62,438 nucleotides of DNA. Origin: Pseudomonadota bacterium. GTDB lineage: Bacteria; Pseudomonadota; Alphaproteobacteria; Rhodospirillales; Magnetospirillaceae. The notes under the pieces were generated by a model. The model had not been told where the DNA came from. It saw only the letters and a list, made by a program, of their open reading frames with translations, and did not search any database. Within the stretch, counting starts at the first letter, position 1. Every line of letters starts with the position of its first letter. This document shows, piece after piece, positions 16,988-29,324 of the stretch. Position numbers and translations under genes: made by a program. Where the stretch lies: the NCBI GenBank assembly GCA_021848545.1, contig JAJZUL010000015.1, forward strand, positions 1 through 62,438. The letters are read 5' to 3'.

Positions 16988-18427
16988 ATGGGGTTACCAG
17001 CCATGCCGATGAATAATTCGGATTGGGACCGGGTAAAGGGGCGGTTGCGCGACGAAGTCGGCGATACCGCGTATCGGAGCTGGGTCGGCCCGATCACCCT
17101 GCACGACGTCAGCGACGGCTCGGTCCGGCTGGCCCTGCCGACCCGCTTCATGCGCGACTGGGTCGCCACTCATTACGGCGAACGTCTGCGGGCGCTGTGG
17201 GGCGCCGAAAATCCCGCCGTGCGCTCGGTCGAAATCGTGGTGGGGGATCTGCGTCAGCCCCGCCCGGCCCTGGCCGCTCCCAACAACAAGACGGCGGTTG
17301 CGGCGCCGGCGATTTCGGTTCCGGTGGCGGCATCCGCGGCATCCGCCGCCGTGGCCGAGGCCGAGGCCGCCCTGGCGGACATCGGCGGCGCCGGTTTCGA
17401 CAGCTTGAGCGCGCCCCTGGACCCGCGCCTGACCTTCGACAACTTCGTGGTGGGCAAGCCCAACGAATTCGCCTATGCCGCCGCCCAACGGGTCGCCGAG
17501 CCGGGCCAGGTCTCGTTCAATCCGCTGTTCCTGTATTCGGGCGTGGGTTTGGGCAAGACCCATTTGATGCACGCGGTGGCCTGGCATATTCGTACCCACA
17601 CGCCGCACCGCCGGGTGGTCTATCTGTCGGCGGAAAAATTCATGTACCGCTTCATCCGGGCGCTGCGCGACCAGAACACCATGGCGTTCAAGGAACAATT
17701 GCGGTCGGTGGACGTGCTGATGATCGATGACGTCCAGTTCATCGCCGGCAAGGACGCCACCCAGGAGGAATTCTTCCACACCTTCAATTCCCTGGTGGAT
17801 CAGGGCCGGCAGATGGTCATTTCGGCCGACAAGTCGCCGTCGGATCTGGAAGGGCTGGAGGAGCGTCTGCGCTCGCGGCTCAATTGCGGGCTGGTGGCCG
17901 ACATCCATCCCACCACCTATGAATTGCGTCTGGGCATTCTGCAGCAGAAGGCCGAACAGATGGGCGTGGCGATGCCGCCCAAGGTTCTGGAATTCCTGGC
18001 CCACAAGATCACCAGCAACGTCCGCGAGCTGGAGGGCGCGCTCAACCGGGTCGCCGCCCATGCCCAGCTGGTCGGCCGCGCCATCACCCTGGAATCGACC
18101 CAGGAGGTCATTCCCGATCTGTTGAAGGCGTCCGATCGGCGCATCTCCATCGAAGACATCCAGAAGCGGGTGGCCGAGCATTTCAACATCAAGCTGGCGG
18201 AAATGGGATCGGCCCGCCGCTCGCGCCAGGTGGCCCGGCCGCGTCAGGTGGCCATGTATCTGGCCAAGCAATTGACCAACCGCTCGCTGCCCGAGATCGG
18301 GCGCAAATTCGGCGGCCGCGACCACACCACCGTGATGCACGCGGTCAAGAAGGTCGAGGAACTGACCGAGACCGACAACGCCTTCGCCGAGGACGTCGAA
18401 CTGCTGCGCCGCATGCTGCAGGGCTGA
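16988..18427 (+). CDS. dnaA: Chromosomal replication initiator DnaA
   Basis: A DnaA of up to 479 residues; in-frame ATGs at 17003 and 17009 are also possible starts. Domain I (~1-85) begins NSDWDRVKGRLR. An Ala-rich linker domain II follows. The AAA+ domain has Walker A GVGLGKTH and Walker B LMIDDVQF. The C-terminal helix-turn-helix ends with GGRDHTTVMHAVKK, which reads DnaA boxes. Three tandem structured repeats separate it from dnaN, rather than the usual short spacer. Confidence 0.97.
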   Translation: MGLPAMPMNNSDWDRVKGRLRDEVGDTAYRSWVGPITLHDVSDGSVRLALPTRFMRDWVATHYGERLRALWGAENPAVRSVEIVVGDLRQPRPALAAPNNKTAVAAPAISVPVAASAASAAVAEAEAALADIGGAGFDSLSAPLDPRLTFDNFVVGKPNEFAYAAAQRVAEPGQVSFNPLFLYSGVGLGKTHLMHAVAWHIRTHTPHRRVVYLSAEKFMYRFIRALRDQNTMAFKEQLRSVDVLMIDDVQFIAGKDATQEEFFHTFNSLVDQGRQMVISADKSPSDLEGLEERLRSRLNCGLVADIHPTTYELRLGILQQKAEQMGVAMPPKVLEFLAHKITSNVRELEGALNRVAAHAQLVGRAITLESTQEVIPDLLKASDRRISIEDIQKRVAEHFNIKLAEMGSARRSRQVARPRQVAMYLAKQLTNRSLPEIGRKFGGRDHTTVMHAVKKVEELTETDNAFAEDVELLRRMLQG

Positions 18428-18435
18428 CGGCCCAA

Positions 18436-18872
18436 CCCGCCCCGCTCTCACAACCCTCGACCTACGGCACCCGGAGGCGGCTTCAGCCGCCGACTATGCG
18501 CGTTGAGCGCGCCGCAGCGCCCGAAGGGCGCGAGGATAAGCCAAGCGCGAGCGCCGGCGCTTGAGGTCCAACCAACAAAAACCCGCCCCCGCTCTCACAA
18601 CCCTCGACCTACGGCACCCGGAGGCCGCTTTAGCGGCCGACTATGCGCGTTGAGCGCGCCGCAGCGCCCGGAGGGCGCGAGGATAAGCCAAGCGCGAGCG
18701 CCGGCGCTTGAGGCCCAACCAACAAAACCCGCCCCCGCTCTCACAACCCTCGACCTACGGCACCCGGAGGCGGCTTCAGCCGCCGACTATGCGCGTTGAG
18801 CGCGCCGGAGCGAGCGCAAGCGAGTGAGGATAAGCCAAGCGCAAGCGCCGGCGCCTGAGGCCCAACCAATAT
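18436..18872 (+). repeat. Family B structured repeat, three tandem copies
   Basis: Three copies of a ~147-bp unit (starting near 18436, 18583 and 18729; periods 147 and 146 bp) fill the dnaA-dnaN gap. Each holds a run of inverted repeats: GGCGGC-TTCA-GCCGCC (18476-18491 in copy 1), GCGCG-TTGAG-CGCGC, GCGCCC-GAA-GGGCGC, and CAAGCGC/GCGCTTG. In copy 2 the first stem is GGCCGC-TTTA-GCGGCC (18623-18638): both arms changed so that pairing is kept. Copy 3 has lost the third hairpin. Each copy also carries GGCTTATCC on the minus strand. The frame running through the repeats has no protein character. Confidence 0.85.
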
Positions 18873-18906
18873 CCCAGCTTCGCCGATCACTCGGGACGGA
18901 AAGGGC

Positions 18907-18934
18907 TTTGTCGTTCTAAAGCCGATGGTATACT
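18907..18934 (+). promoter_or_regulatory. Candidate dnaN promoter
   Basis: TTTGTC (18907-18912) and TATACT (18929-18934) are spaced by 16 bp, just after the tandem repeats and 66 bp before the dnaN start. The -10 is a good match and the -35 is weak. It would drive dnaN-recF independently of dnaA. Confidence 0.5.
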
Positions 18935-19000
18935 GTCCAGCCCTGCCGCGGGCGGGGACCCGTTTACGGGTCGGTCTTCAACGGAATTCGCCGGACCGCC

Positions 19001-20115
19001 ATGAAGTTGACCATCGAGCGCGCTGCGCTGCTCAAGTCGCTGGCCCATGTGCAAAGCGTCGTCGAACGGCGCAATACCATCCCGATCCTGTCCAATGTCA
19101 AGCTGGATGGCCAGAACGGGCGGCTTAGCCTTAACGCCACCGACATGGATCTCGATTTCGTCGAAACGGTTCCCGCCGATATACTGCGGCCGGGCGCCAC
19201 CACGGCGCCGGCCCACACGATCTACGACATCGTGCGCAAACTGCCCGACGGCAGCCAGGTCGAAATCGATTTCGACGGGGGCGACAGCCAGCTCACCCTG
19301 CGCGCGGGGCGCTCCAAATTCGTGCTGGCCTGCCTGCCGGTCGAGGATTTTCCGGCCCTGTCGGACGGCCCTCTGCCCTATAACTTCACCGTGGCCTCGG
19401 CCGAATTGAAGGCGTTGATCGACCATACCCGCTTCGCCATTTCCACCGAGGAAACCCGCTATTACCTCAACGGCATCTATCTGCACGGCGCGGCGGGCGC
19501 GACCGGCGACGTGTTGCGGGCGGCGGCGACCGACGGCCATCGTCTGGCCCGCACCGAAATCACCCTGCCCGACGGCGCCGCCGGCATGCCCGGCATCATC
19601 GTGCCGCGCAAGACCATCAACGAAATCCGCAAGCTGATCGATGAAACCGACGCCCCCGTGGCCATCGGCCTGTCCGACACCAAGATTCGCTTCACCCTGG
19701 GCGACACGGTTCTGACCTCGAAACTGATCGACGGCACGTTCCCCGATTACGAACGGGTGATCCCCACCGACAACGACAAGCAGTTGGATGTCGATGTCGG
19801 CCTGTTCGCCGCCGCGGTCGATCGGGTTTCGGCGATTTCGACCGAAAAAAGCCGGGCCATCAAACTCAACGTGGAAAAGGGCACGGTGACCCTGTCGGCC
19901 TCGTCTCCGGAAAGCGGCAGCGCCGTGGAGGAGGTCGAGGGCAGCTACGAGTCCACCCCCATCGAAATCGGCTTCAATTCGCGCTATCTCCTCGACATTC
20001 TCGGCCAGATCGAGGGCGACACCGCCCGCTTCGCCATGGCCGACGCCTCGGCGCCGACGGTGGTGCGCGATATCGGTGAGGGCGGCGCCATCTATGTGCT
20101 GATGCCGATGCGGGT

Positions 20116-20119
<4 letters not shown>
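19001..20119 (+). CDS. dnaN: DNA polymerase III sliding clamp (beta)
   Basis: A 372-residue beta clamp with the three-fold repeat of the clamp domain, ending in the conserved YVLMPMRV that forms the protein-binding groove with upstream residues. It begins MKLTIERAALLKSLAHVQ and has the ATDGHRLA segment. Its TGA overlaps the recF GTG by 4 bp. Length is normal. Confidence 0.97.
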
Positions 20120-23810
<3,691 letters not shown>

Positions 23811-23871
23811 GGGGCGACGACGGCATCCGCATAAAGCGGGGAAAATGACCTGTTCCCCGCATGCACCGGGT

Positions 23872-23975
23872 TATACTAAATCCCGATGAGCGTGACTCAT
23901 GGGGATAAGGTCCAAGCCCGCGCGGCGTTTGAGCGAAACCCGCTCGCGATCGGTCGCAGACCGTGAGCGACGGTA
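23872..23975 (-). repeat. Family C repeat, uninterrupted copy
   Basis: The same sequence recurs on the opposite strand at 51468-51738, where it is split by a family D insertion. Shared blocks are TATACTAAATCCCGATGAG, GCCCGCGCGGCG and TGAGCGAAACCCGCTCGC with GATCGGTCG following. It contains short inverted repeats but no reading frame of interest. This copy serves as the empty-site reference for the nested element. Confidence 0.75.
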
Positions 23976-23992
23976 TGAGGGGGGGAAGTCTC

Positions 23993-24038
23993 AGAGCCCG
24001 ACCCGAAACTCGCCAGGGTGAGTTTCGGGTCGGGCTCT
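23993..24038. terminator. Long hairpin between gyrB and the di-haem gene
   Basis: A perfect 19-bp inverted repeat (23993-24011 and 24020-24038) with an 8-nt loop GCCAGGGT sits between two convergent genes, 22 bp before the stop of the minus-strand gene. It is a likely bidirectional terminator. Confidence 0.75.
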
Positions 24039-24059
24039 CAGGAGATGGCCCCTGCCCTC

Positions 24060-25472
24060 TCAGGAATTGGGGGCTCGGCAAAGCCGGCGCGGTTCAAAGG
24101 GGCGGTCGGTCAGGGTCTTGAGAAAGGCGATGATGTCCTGCCTTTCGCTTTTGGTCAGGGCCGGTTTTTGGCCGAGATGGCGATTGAACGGCGGATCGAC
24201 GCGATCGACGTTGCCCCGATACCGGGCCGGCAGATCGTTGAATTTCAGCACCCGCCCGTCGGCCGCGCGGGGATAGATCCGGCCCGGATTGGTGTCGCGG
24301 AAATCGTAGAAATCCAGCACCTGACGCAGGCTGTGATAGATCCCGTTGTGAAAGAAGGCGTGGCGGGTGGCGACGTTGCGCAAGGTGGGGGTCAGGAACA
24401 TGCCGCAATAGCGGGTGTCCTTTTTCAGGTCGGTGCGAAACGGGCCGCACAGGCCGAGATCGTACCAATGGGGATCGCGATTGGCGGCCAGGGCCGGATT
24501 GCGCGGCACGCCCAGCGCCTCGTACTGATGGTCGGTGAACAGGGGCGGGCGTCCGTCCGGGGTGGGACGGTCGAGATGACAGGCGGCGCAATCGCCCTTG
24601 GCGGGATCGTTGAACAGCAGATAGCCCCGCATCTCGGCCGGGGTCAGGCGGGCCTTTCCCTGCAGCCAGGCATCGAAGCGGCTGGAAAAGGGATGGAAGG
24701 ACGGGTCTTCGATCTCGTAACGGGCGACGGCGAACATGGCCTCGGCCACCGCCTGGGTCGGGTCGGCGAAAATATGCGGCCCGAACAGGGTCCGCATGAC
24801 CGGCGCGAACGGCGCCCTGGCCAGCCGCGCCGCCGCCTGGGCCACGCTGCCGTTATCCATTTCGACCGGGTTCAATAACGGCCCCATGGTCTGGGCCTGC
24901 AAGGTATCGGCCCGCCCGTCCCAGAACAGCCCCCCTTGGGGCACCAGGGCCAGCGCGGTGGCGGCGCGGTCATGGGCGGTCTTGACCGGACGCGGCGCCG
25001 CCAGCCCCCGGCGGACCAGTTGGGCCAGGGTGACGGTTTCGTTTTCCTCGTTGTCGGGACCGACGCTGAAGGCCGGCTGGCGCTCCAGATACATCAGCGA
25101 GGGCACCGCGCGCGCGCCCGGACTGCGCAGATGGGGTCCGCCCATCATCACCGGCCCGGCGTCGGGCGGCCCATAGGCATGGGCGGGGCTGTGGCACGAG
25201 GCGCAGGAGCGCCGGCCCGATCCCGACAGGCCCTGGTAGAAAAAGATCGTCCGCCCCAGCCGGGCCATCATCGACAGCGGGCGGACGGGGGGCAGACGCA
25301 GGCGAACGGGATCGGGATTTTCGCCGAAATCGAGCAGAGTGCCGGCGAAAGGGTGAGCCAGCCACATCCGCCACGGCACCGGGGCGGTGACGATAAGGCC
25401 GGCGGCCGTCCCCATCAGGACGACCGCCGCCGCAACGCCAACGATCAGGGCCGTGCGCCCGTGCCCGCGCAC
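24060..25472 (-). CDS. Di-haem cytochrome c peroxidase / MauG-family protein
   Basis: A 470-residue protein anchored or exported by an N-terminal hydrophobic helix (residues ~8-29). Two c-type haem sites are present: CASCH at 90-94 and CAACH at 295-299. That is the layout of di-haem peroxidases and MauG relatives. These act in the periplasm, reducing peroxide or oxidising a protein partner. The gene starts 4 bp after the phosphoesterase stop, so the two are co-transcribed. The real electron donor or substrate is not apparent. Confidence 0.88.
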   Translation of the reverse strand: MRGHGRTALIVGVAAAVVLMGTAAGLIVTAPVPWRMWLAHPFAGTLLDFGENPDPVRLRLPPVRPLSMMARLGRTIFFYQGLSGSGRRSCASCHSPAHAYGPPDAGPVMMGGPHLRSPGARAVPSLMYLERQPAFSVGPDNEENETVTLAQLVRRGLAAPRPVKTAHDRAATALALVPQGGLFWDGRADTLQAQTMGPLLNPVEMDNGSVAQAAARLARAPFAPVMRTLFGPHIFADPTQAVAEAMFAVARYEIEDPSFHPFSSRFDAWLQGKARLTPAEMRGYLLFNDPAKGDCAACHLDRPTPDGRPPLFTDHQYEALGVPRNPALAANRDPHWYDLGLCGPFRTDLKKDTRYCGMFLTPTLRNVATRHAFFHNGIYHSLRQVLDFYDFRDTNPGRIYPRAADGRVLKFNDLPARYRGNVDRVDPPFNRHLGQKPALTKSERQDIIAFLKTLTDRPFEPRRLCRAPNS

Positions 25473-25475
25473 CCT

Positions 25476-27176
25476 TTAGCCGCGCGGCGCTTTGGCCAGC
25501 ACCGTGCCGGTGGTGGGGTTCAGATACAGGCGCCGGTCATGGCCGCCGCCACGGTGGAAATCGAACATGTCCATGATCGATCCGGTGGTGGCGTCGAAGG
25601 AGCCCTGTCCCAGACGCCGGCCATGCAGCCAGTTATCCTCGATGAAGCGCACCACCGAGGCCTGGGTGATGCGGTTGTGGGTGACCGCGTCGACCTTCGC
25701 CCAGGGCGAAATCACCATGAAGGGGATACGGGTGCCGGGACCGCAGCGCCCGTTCACCGGCTTGCCGTCGATTCCCGGCAGCGGCACGCCATGACCGCAC
25801 CGTCCCGGCCCGTCAAGCTGATCGGCCTGGGCGTTGAACGAGGGGTTGGTGGTGCGGGTGAAGGCGTGGTCGTACCAGCCGTCGGAATCGTCCCAGGTGA
25901 TGATCACCGCCGTGTTCTTCCACGCGGGCTGACGCTCCAGGAAGTTGATCAGGTGGACGATGCTGGCCTGCTCGTCCAGGGGGTCGGAATAGCCGGCATG
26001 GCCGTCCTGATAGCCGTCGGCCTTGATGAACGACACCGAGGGGAAGTCGCCAGCCTTCACGGCGTCGAAGAAATCCTTCAGCCCGTATTGGTGATTGGCG
26101 GGATCGGGCCGGTGGTCGGCGTCGAAGCTGTAGCCGATATCCTTCAGCGAGGCCGGGCGGGCGTGGGTGGGGTTGGCGGTGCTGGCGTAATATTGGAACC
26201 AGTCATGGTGGGGGATGTAATCCTTCACCTTGGCGTGAACCACCTCGGAATAGGTGCTGCGCTGGCAGCCGGTGGTGCCGTTGGGATTGGTGCGGGCCAG
26301 ATCGAACCCGCCCATGAAACCGCCCCAGGTGATGTCGGATTCGTTGAGCAGGTTGCCGATGTTGCGGCCCCTCATCATCACCTGATTGCTGGGATTGGAG
26401 CAGACGTCGTAGGCGGGATCGACGTCGTTGATCAGGGCCAGACCGCCGGCGCCGTCATGGATGTAATAGGACGGCTTGGCGACGGTGGCGGGCTTCTTGG
26501 TGGTCTTGACCAGGATCATGCCGTTGGTCTGGCCCGACACCACTTCCAGCGCGCCCGGAGTCGAGGGGCCGTAGGTATCGGTATAGGCATCGTCGCTCAT
26601 GGCGAAATGCTGGGCGTAGTTCCACAAGGCGGTGACGGTGTTGCCGTCGAAATAGCCCATGACCTGGCCCTTGGTGCCGAAGGCGCCGACCCCGCCCGGC
26701 GTCGCCTTGCCGGTATATTTGGGGAACAGATCGGCCTTGCCGTGATCATAGGCCAGCTGCTCGGCGGTATAGGCGTGGTTCTGGTCGGCGGTGGCGGCCT
26801 GGGTGCGGTCCAGCCGGAACGGCAGGGCGGCGTCGGCGCCGTTGGCCTTGTTGCTGTAATTGGGATTGCGGGTCAGCAGATGGGCGGTGACCAGATTGTT
26901 GACCCTGGGCGTGCCGGACGCGGCGTGAAAGGCGGGCTCGCCCGCCGGATTGGCGGCGTGGGGATAGGTGGCGAAATAATGATCGAACGAAACGTTCTCG
27001 TTATAGAGCACCACCAGATGCTTGATCGGCGTCGCCGTCGCCACCCGGTCCTGGGGGGCATGCTCGGCATGGGCCGGCGCCACCGCGCCGTGGCGGGTCT
27101 GGGCGGCGGCCGTCCCGGCCAGCGCCAGCGCGGAGACCGCGCACAGCAAAGCAAAACGTTTCGTCATGAGGGGCAT
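25476..27176 (-). CDS. Secreted phosphoesterase (AcpA/phospholipase C type)
   Basis: A 566-residue exported hydrolase of the phosphoesterase family that includes acid phosphatase AcpA and phospholipase C. The signal peptide runs over residues ~5-26 (ALLCAVSALALAGTAAA). The metal/nucleophile-bearing N-terminal motif is YNENVSFDHYFATYP; later metal-site segments are ITWDDSDGWYDHAF and the GTRIPFMVISPWAKVD region. It would release phosphate from organic esters in the periplasm or outside. An in-frame ATG at 27167 is an alternative start. Confidence 0.88.
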   Translation of the reverse strand: MPLMTKRFALLCAVSALALAGTAAAQTRHGAVAPAHAEHAPQDRVATATPIKHLVVLYNENVSFDHYFATYPHAANPAGEPAFHAASGTPRVNNLVTAHLLTRNPNYSNKANGADAALPFRLDRTQAATADQNHAYTAEQLAYDHGKADLFPKYTGKATPGGVGAFGTKGQVMGYFDGNTVTALWNYAQHFAMSDDAYTDTYGPSTPGALEVVSGQTNGMILVKTTKKPATVAKPSYYIHDGAGGLALINDVDPAYDVCSNPSNQVMMRGRNIGNLLNESDITWGGFMGGFDLARTNPNGTTGCQRSTYSEVVHAKVKDYIPHHDWFQYYASTANPTHARPASLKDIGYSFDADHRPDPANHQYGLKDFFDAVKAGDFPSVSFIKADGYQDGHAGYSDPLDEQASIVHLINFLERQPAWKNTAVIITWDDSDGWYDHAFTRTTNPSFNAQADQLDGPGRCGHGVPLPGIDGKPVNGRCGPGTRIPFMVISPWAKVDAVTHNRITQASVVRFIEDNWLHGRRLGQGSFDATTGSIMDMFDFHRGGGHDRRLYLNPTTGTVLAKAPRG

Positions 27177-27324
27177 CCCTTTTGGTATCAGCGCTTTGGC
27201 CTACGCTAATAGGGGAGAAGCCCACGTCGATGCGTGAATGATTTATGATATGCAACCAGTGAGATCGGGCGACGGGAGCGTCCGCGGCTTGGTGTCGATG
27301 GCCGGGAAGAACCGGTCCCGGTCT

Positions 27325-27819
27325 TCACAAAACCGCGTTCGCCTTCACTCCGGCCCGGTAGATGGTTTCCACAAGCCGTTCGCGGTCGTCGTGGCGAATG
27401 ATGTCGGCTCGGGTGCCGCCGATGGATTTCTCGACCGCCGTCCAGACCGCATCGGTCATGCTGATGGAAACACCTGTGGTCATGGTGAAATCGGCAGGCT
27501 GAAGTACCCTCATCGCCAGCATGACGCCCTTTGGCGCCGACAGTTCCAGCCCCGTATCCATCAGCCACACCTCGGCGTCAGTGGCGAGATCACGCAGCCG
27601 GACACCGGCGACGGAGTGAAGGTCGATCACTTCGAATACCGAGAACGTCGCCTTCGTCATCACTCGCAGCATGGCCGCCCGTTGTCCCTTGGGGGTGGGT
27701 CTGGCGGCAAGCAACCGCTCGGGACGTCTACCACCGTAGATGGCAAGATCAAGGGCTGGCGCCAACTTTTCCAGCGCCATTCCCGACGCTGCTGCTGGCA
27801 CGAAATCGGCCAAGGCCAA
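27325..27819 (-). CDS. Unrecognised protein
   Basis: A 164-residue frame starting at TTG (27819); an ATG at 27780 would give 151 residues. I do not recognise the family. The sequence is soluble in character, mixed alpha/beta, with a conserved-looking middle (VFEVIDLHSVAGVRLRDL) and no signal peptide or membrane segment. In-frame codons continue upstream of the start for 12 residues before a stop, so it may be the 3' part of a longer gene that lost its beginning. It sits between the phosphoesterase and the toxin-antitoxin pair. Confidence 0.55.
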   Translation of the reverse strand: MALADFVPAAASGMALEKLAPALDLAIYGGRRPERLLAARPTPKGQRAAMLRVMTKATFSVFEVIDLHSVAGVRLRDLATDAEVWLMDTGLELSAPKGVMLAMRVLQPADFTMTTGVSISMTDAVWTAVEKSIGGTRADIIRHDDRERLVETIYRAGVKANAVL

Positions 27820-27939
27820 GCGTGACGGGAGATAGAGAATGGCACTAACCCGATCTATTCACGGTTCCGGCGGGCGCGTGCCAATCTGGATGCCGAGTTC
27901 CGCAAAGCCGGGAAATGGCGGACAGAATGGGAATCGAAC

Positions 27940-28464
27940 TCAGCGTATGCTGGCATCCAGACCCGCCGCCGTTACCGACGCGGCGATGTCCGCGATGGAC
28001 CGGAACAGCATCAGCGGGTCACCCCTGGACGCCAAGAAGCCACGACGACGCCAGAATTCCGCCGCTTGGGGATCGATAGCGTTGACCATCAAGGCGCGCC
28101 CGCCGATCAGCCGCGCGCCCTGTACACAGCGGATTAGGGCATGGCGCAGCAGGCCGGTACCGATACCGTGGCCGGCCCACTCCACATCGATCGCCAACTG
28201 CCCCAACAGCAAGCATGGAACGGGATCTGGCGGCTGGCCGGTCTTGATTGAGCGCGGGAGCACAGTCGGCACCACCGCTGTGGGCGCCAAGCCGTAATAG
28301 CCCACCACCCGCCCCGCGTCATGGACGACCATCACAACGGTAAAGCCCTTTTCCTGATTGGACAGGGCGCGGGTCTGGAGCCAGTGATCGAGCGCCGCCT
28401 TGCCACAGGTGAACCGCGACACGTCATGGGTCGCGTTCAGGGGCTCAGGGGCAGACAAAGGCAC
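27940..28464 (-). CDS. GNAT acetyltransferase toxin (TacT/AtaT type)
   Basis: A GNAT acetyltransferase of 174 residues from the GTG at 28464, which gives the family-like start PLSAPEPLNATHDVSRF 6 bp after the antitoxin stop. A longer GTG start at 28497 overlaps the antitoxin. Acetyl-CoA-binding features include LLLGQLAIDVEWAGHGIGTG, the Q/R-x-x-G-x-G/A region, followed by the conserved AxxFWxRxGF. Relatives acetylate the amino acid on charged tRNAs and stop translation. The DUF1778 partner upstream is the matching antitoxin. Confidence 0.88.
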   Translation of the reverse strand: MPLSAPEPLNATHDVSRFTCGKAALDHWLQTRALSNQEKGFTVVMVVHDAGRVVGYYGLAPTAVVPTVLPRSIKTGQPPDPVPCLLLGQLAIDVEWAGHGIGTGLLRHALIRCVQGARLIGGRALMVNAIDPQAAEFWRRRGFLASRGDPLMLFRSIADIAASVTAAGLDASIR

Positions 28465-28469
28465 GACGG

Positions 28470-28766
28470 TCAGCCTTGCCCGCTCTCTTGTTCCCACGGC
28501 GCTGGACGCTTCAGAACCTCGACCATGGGAGCCACTGGCGCGGCCGGGGCGGACAGCACCGCCATGAACTCAGCAAATCCTTCCTGGCTCATCCGGATCA
28601 GACCGGCTTCCATGAGCGCATCCTCGGCGGCGCGCACCGCCGCTTCACGCACGAAATCGGTGCGTGAGCGCCCACGCAATTGGGCCGCACGGTCAATGAT
28701 GGCGAGATCGGCGTCGGGCAGTCGCATGGACAGCGGATGGTCTTTGCGATTGGCTGTGGCGGACAT
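28470..28766 (-). CDS. DUF1778 (TacA-type) antitoxin
   Basis: A 98-residue antitoxin. The N-terminal half is a ribbon-helix-helix DNA-binding domain (PLSMRLPDADLAIIDRAAQ...GRSRTDFVREAA). The C-terminal half, after ~55 residues, is the toxin-neutralising tail. Such proteins block the GNAT active site and repress their own operon. It is the first gene of the pair, with a palindrome overlapping its promoter. Confidence 0.9.
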   Translation of the reverse strand: MSATANRKDHPLSMRLPDADLAIIDRAAQLRGRSRTDFVREAAVRAAEDALMEAGLIRMSQEGFAEFMAVLSAPAAPVAPMVEVLKRPAPWEQESGQG

Positions 28767-28801
28767 GGCGGTAGCTCCCTAACGCACAAACATGCGTCAT
28801 C

Positions 28802-28843
28802 GTATTGTGTTTTGCAATACATCGGGGGGCGACTTTTCTGTAA
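28802..28843 (-). promoter_or_regulatory. Promoter and operator of the toxin-antitoxin operon
   Basis: On the minus strand TTACAG (28843-28838) and TATTGC (28819-28814) are 18 bp apart. The palindrome GTATTG-N7-CAATAC (28802-28820) covers the -10. A second dyad, ACGCA/TGCGT, lies between it and the start codon. This is what autorepression by the ribbon-helix-helix antitoxin would need. The remaining part of the 28767-29145 gap holds only the repeats and hairpins listed next. Confidence 0.55.
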
Positions 28844-28998
28844 CTTGGCGCGGTCGGATGGAACCGGTTTTAGGGGGAAAGGTCACGACGCCGAGTTCGC
28901 CCCGTCTCACGTCGTCCATGCTTCCGGTGTAACGATCGGGAAGCTGTAAGCCTTGGATTTCCGGGAAATTCTGCCCTTCTCAAGGGTTGTGAGAAGGA

Positions 28999-29017
28999 TG
29001 GCGCAGAGGGTGGGATT
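28999..29017 (-). repeat. Partial copy of the tRNA-Ser 3' end
   Basis: Nineteen bases match the 3' end of the tRNA-Ser gene (29146-29164) at 18 positions, covering CCA, discriminator, acceptor arm and part of the T arm. The orientation is the same as the tRNA. Such partial 3' copies are typical of attachment sites left by elements that integrate in tRNA genes. Only ~130 bp separates the two copies, so no island remains between them. Confidence 0.6.
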
Positions 29018-29061
29018 GCCGCCTTAAGGCGGCGTTCGGGCGCGCGCTTTGAAGCGCGCCC
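29018..29061. repeat. Two small palindromes
   Basis: GCCGCCTTAAGGCGGC (29018-29033) is a perfect 16-bp palindrome. GGGCGCGC/GCGCGCCC (29038-29045 and 29054-29061) forms an 8-bp stem with an 8-nt loop. They lie next to the partial tRNA copy. Function unknown. Confidence 0.6.
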
Positions 29062-29100
29062 TCACCGAACCCGGTGGGTCGTCCACCGCATCCACGCCTT

Positions 29101-29235
<135 letters not shown>

Positions 29236-29324
29236 GCAAATAGAAGGCCCGTCGGTCGGGGAAGGCGCGGAGACTACCCCAACTTGGTCGCGCCCGCAAC
29301 CCGGCGCGGACCGTCCCGGCGGGG

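Noticed and set aside
18503-18799. Repetitive small protein encoded across the tandem repeats
   Set aside because: The periods (147 and 146 bp) are not consistently multiples of three, no start signal is seen, and the changes keep base pairing rather than amino acids.
18436-18872. CRISPR array
   Set aside because: Only three units of ~147 bp with no unique spacers between short repeats, and no cas genes in the window.
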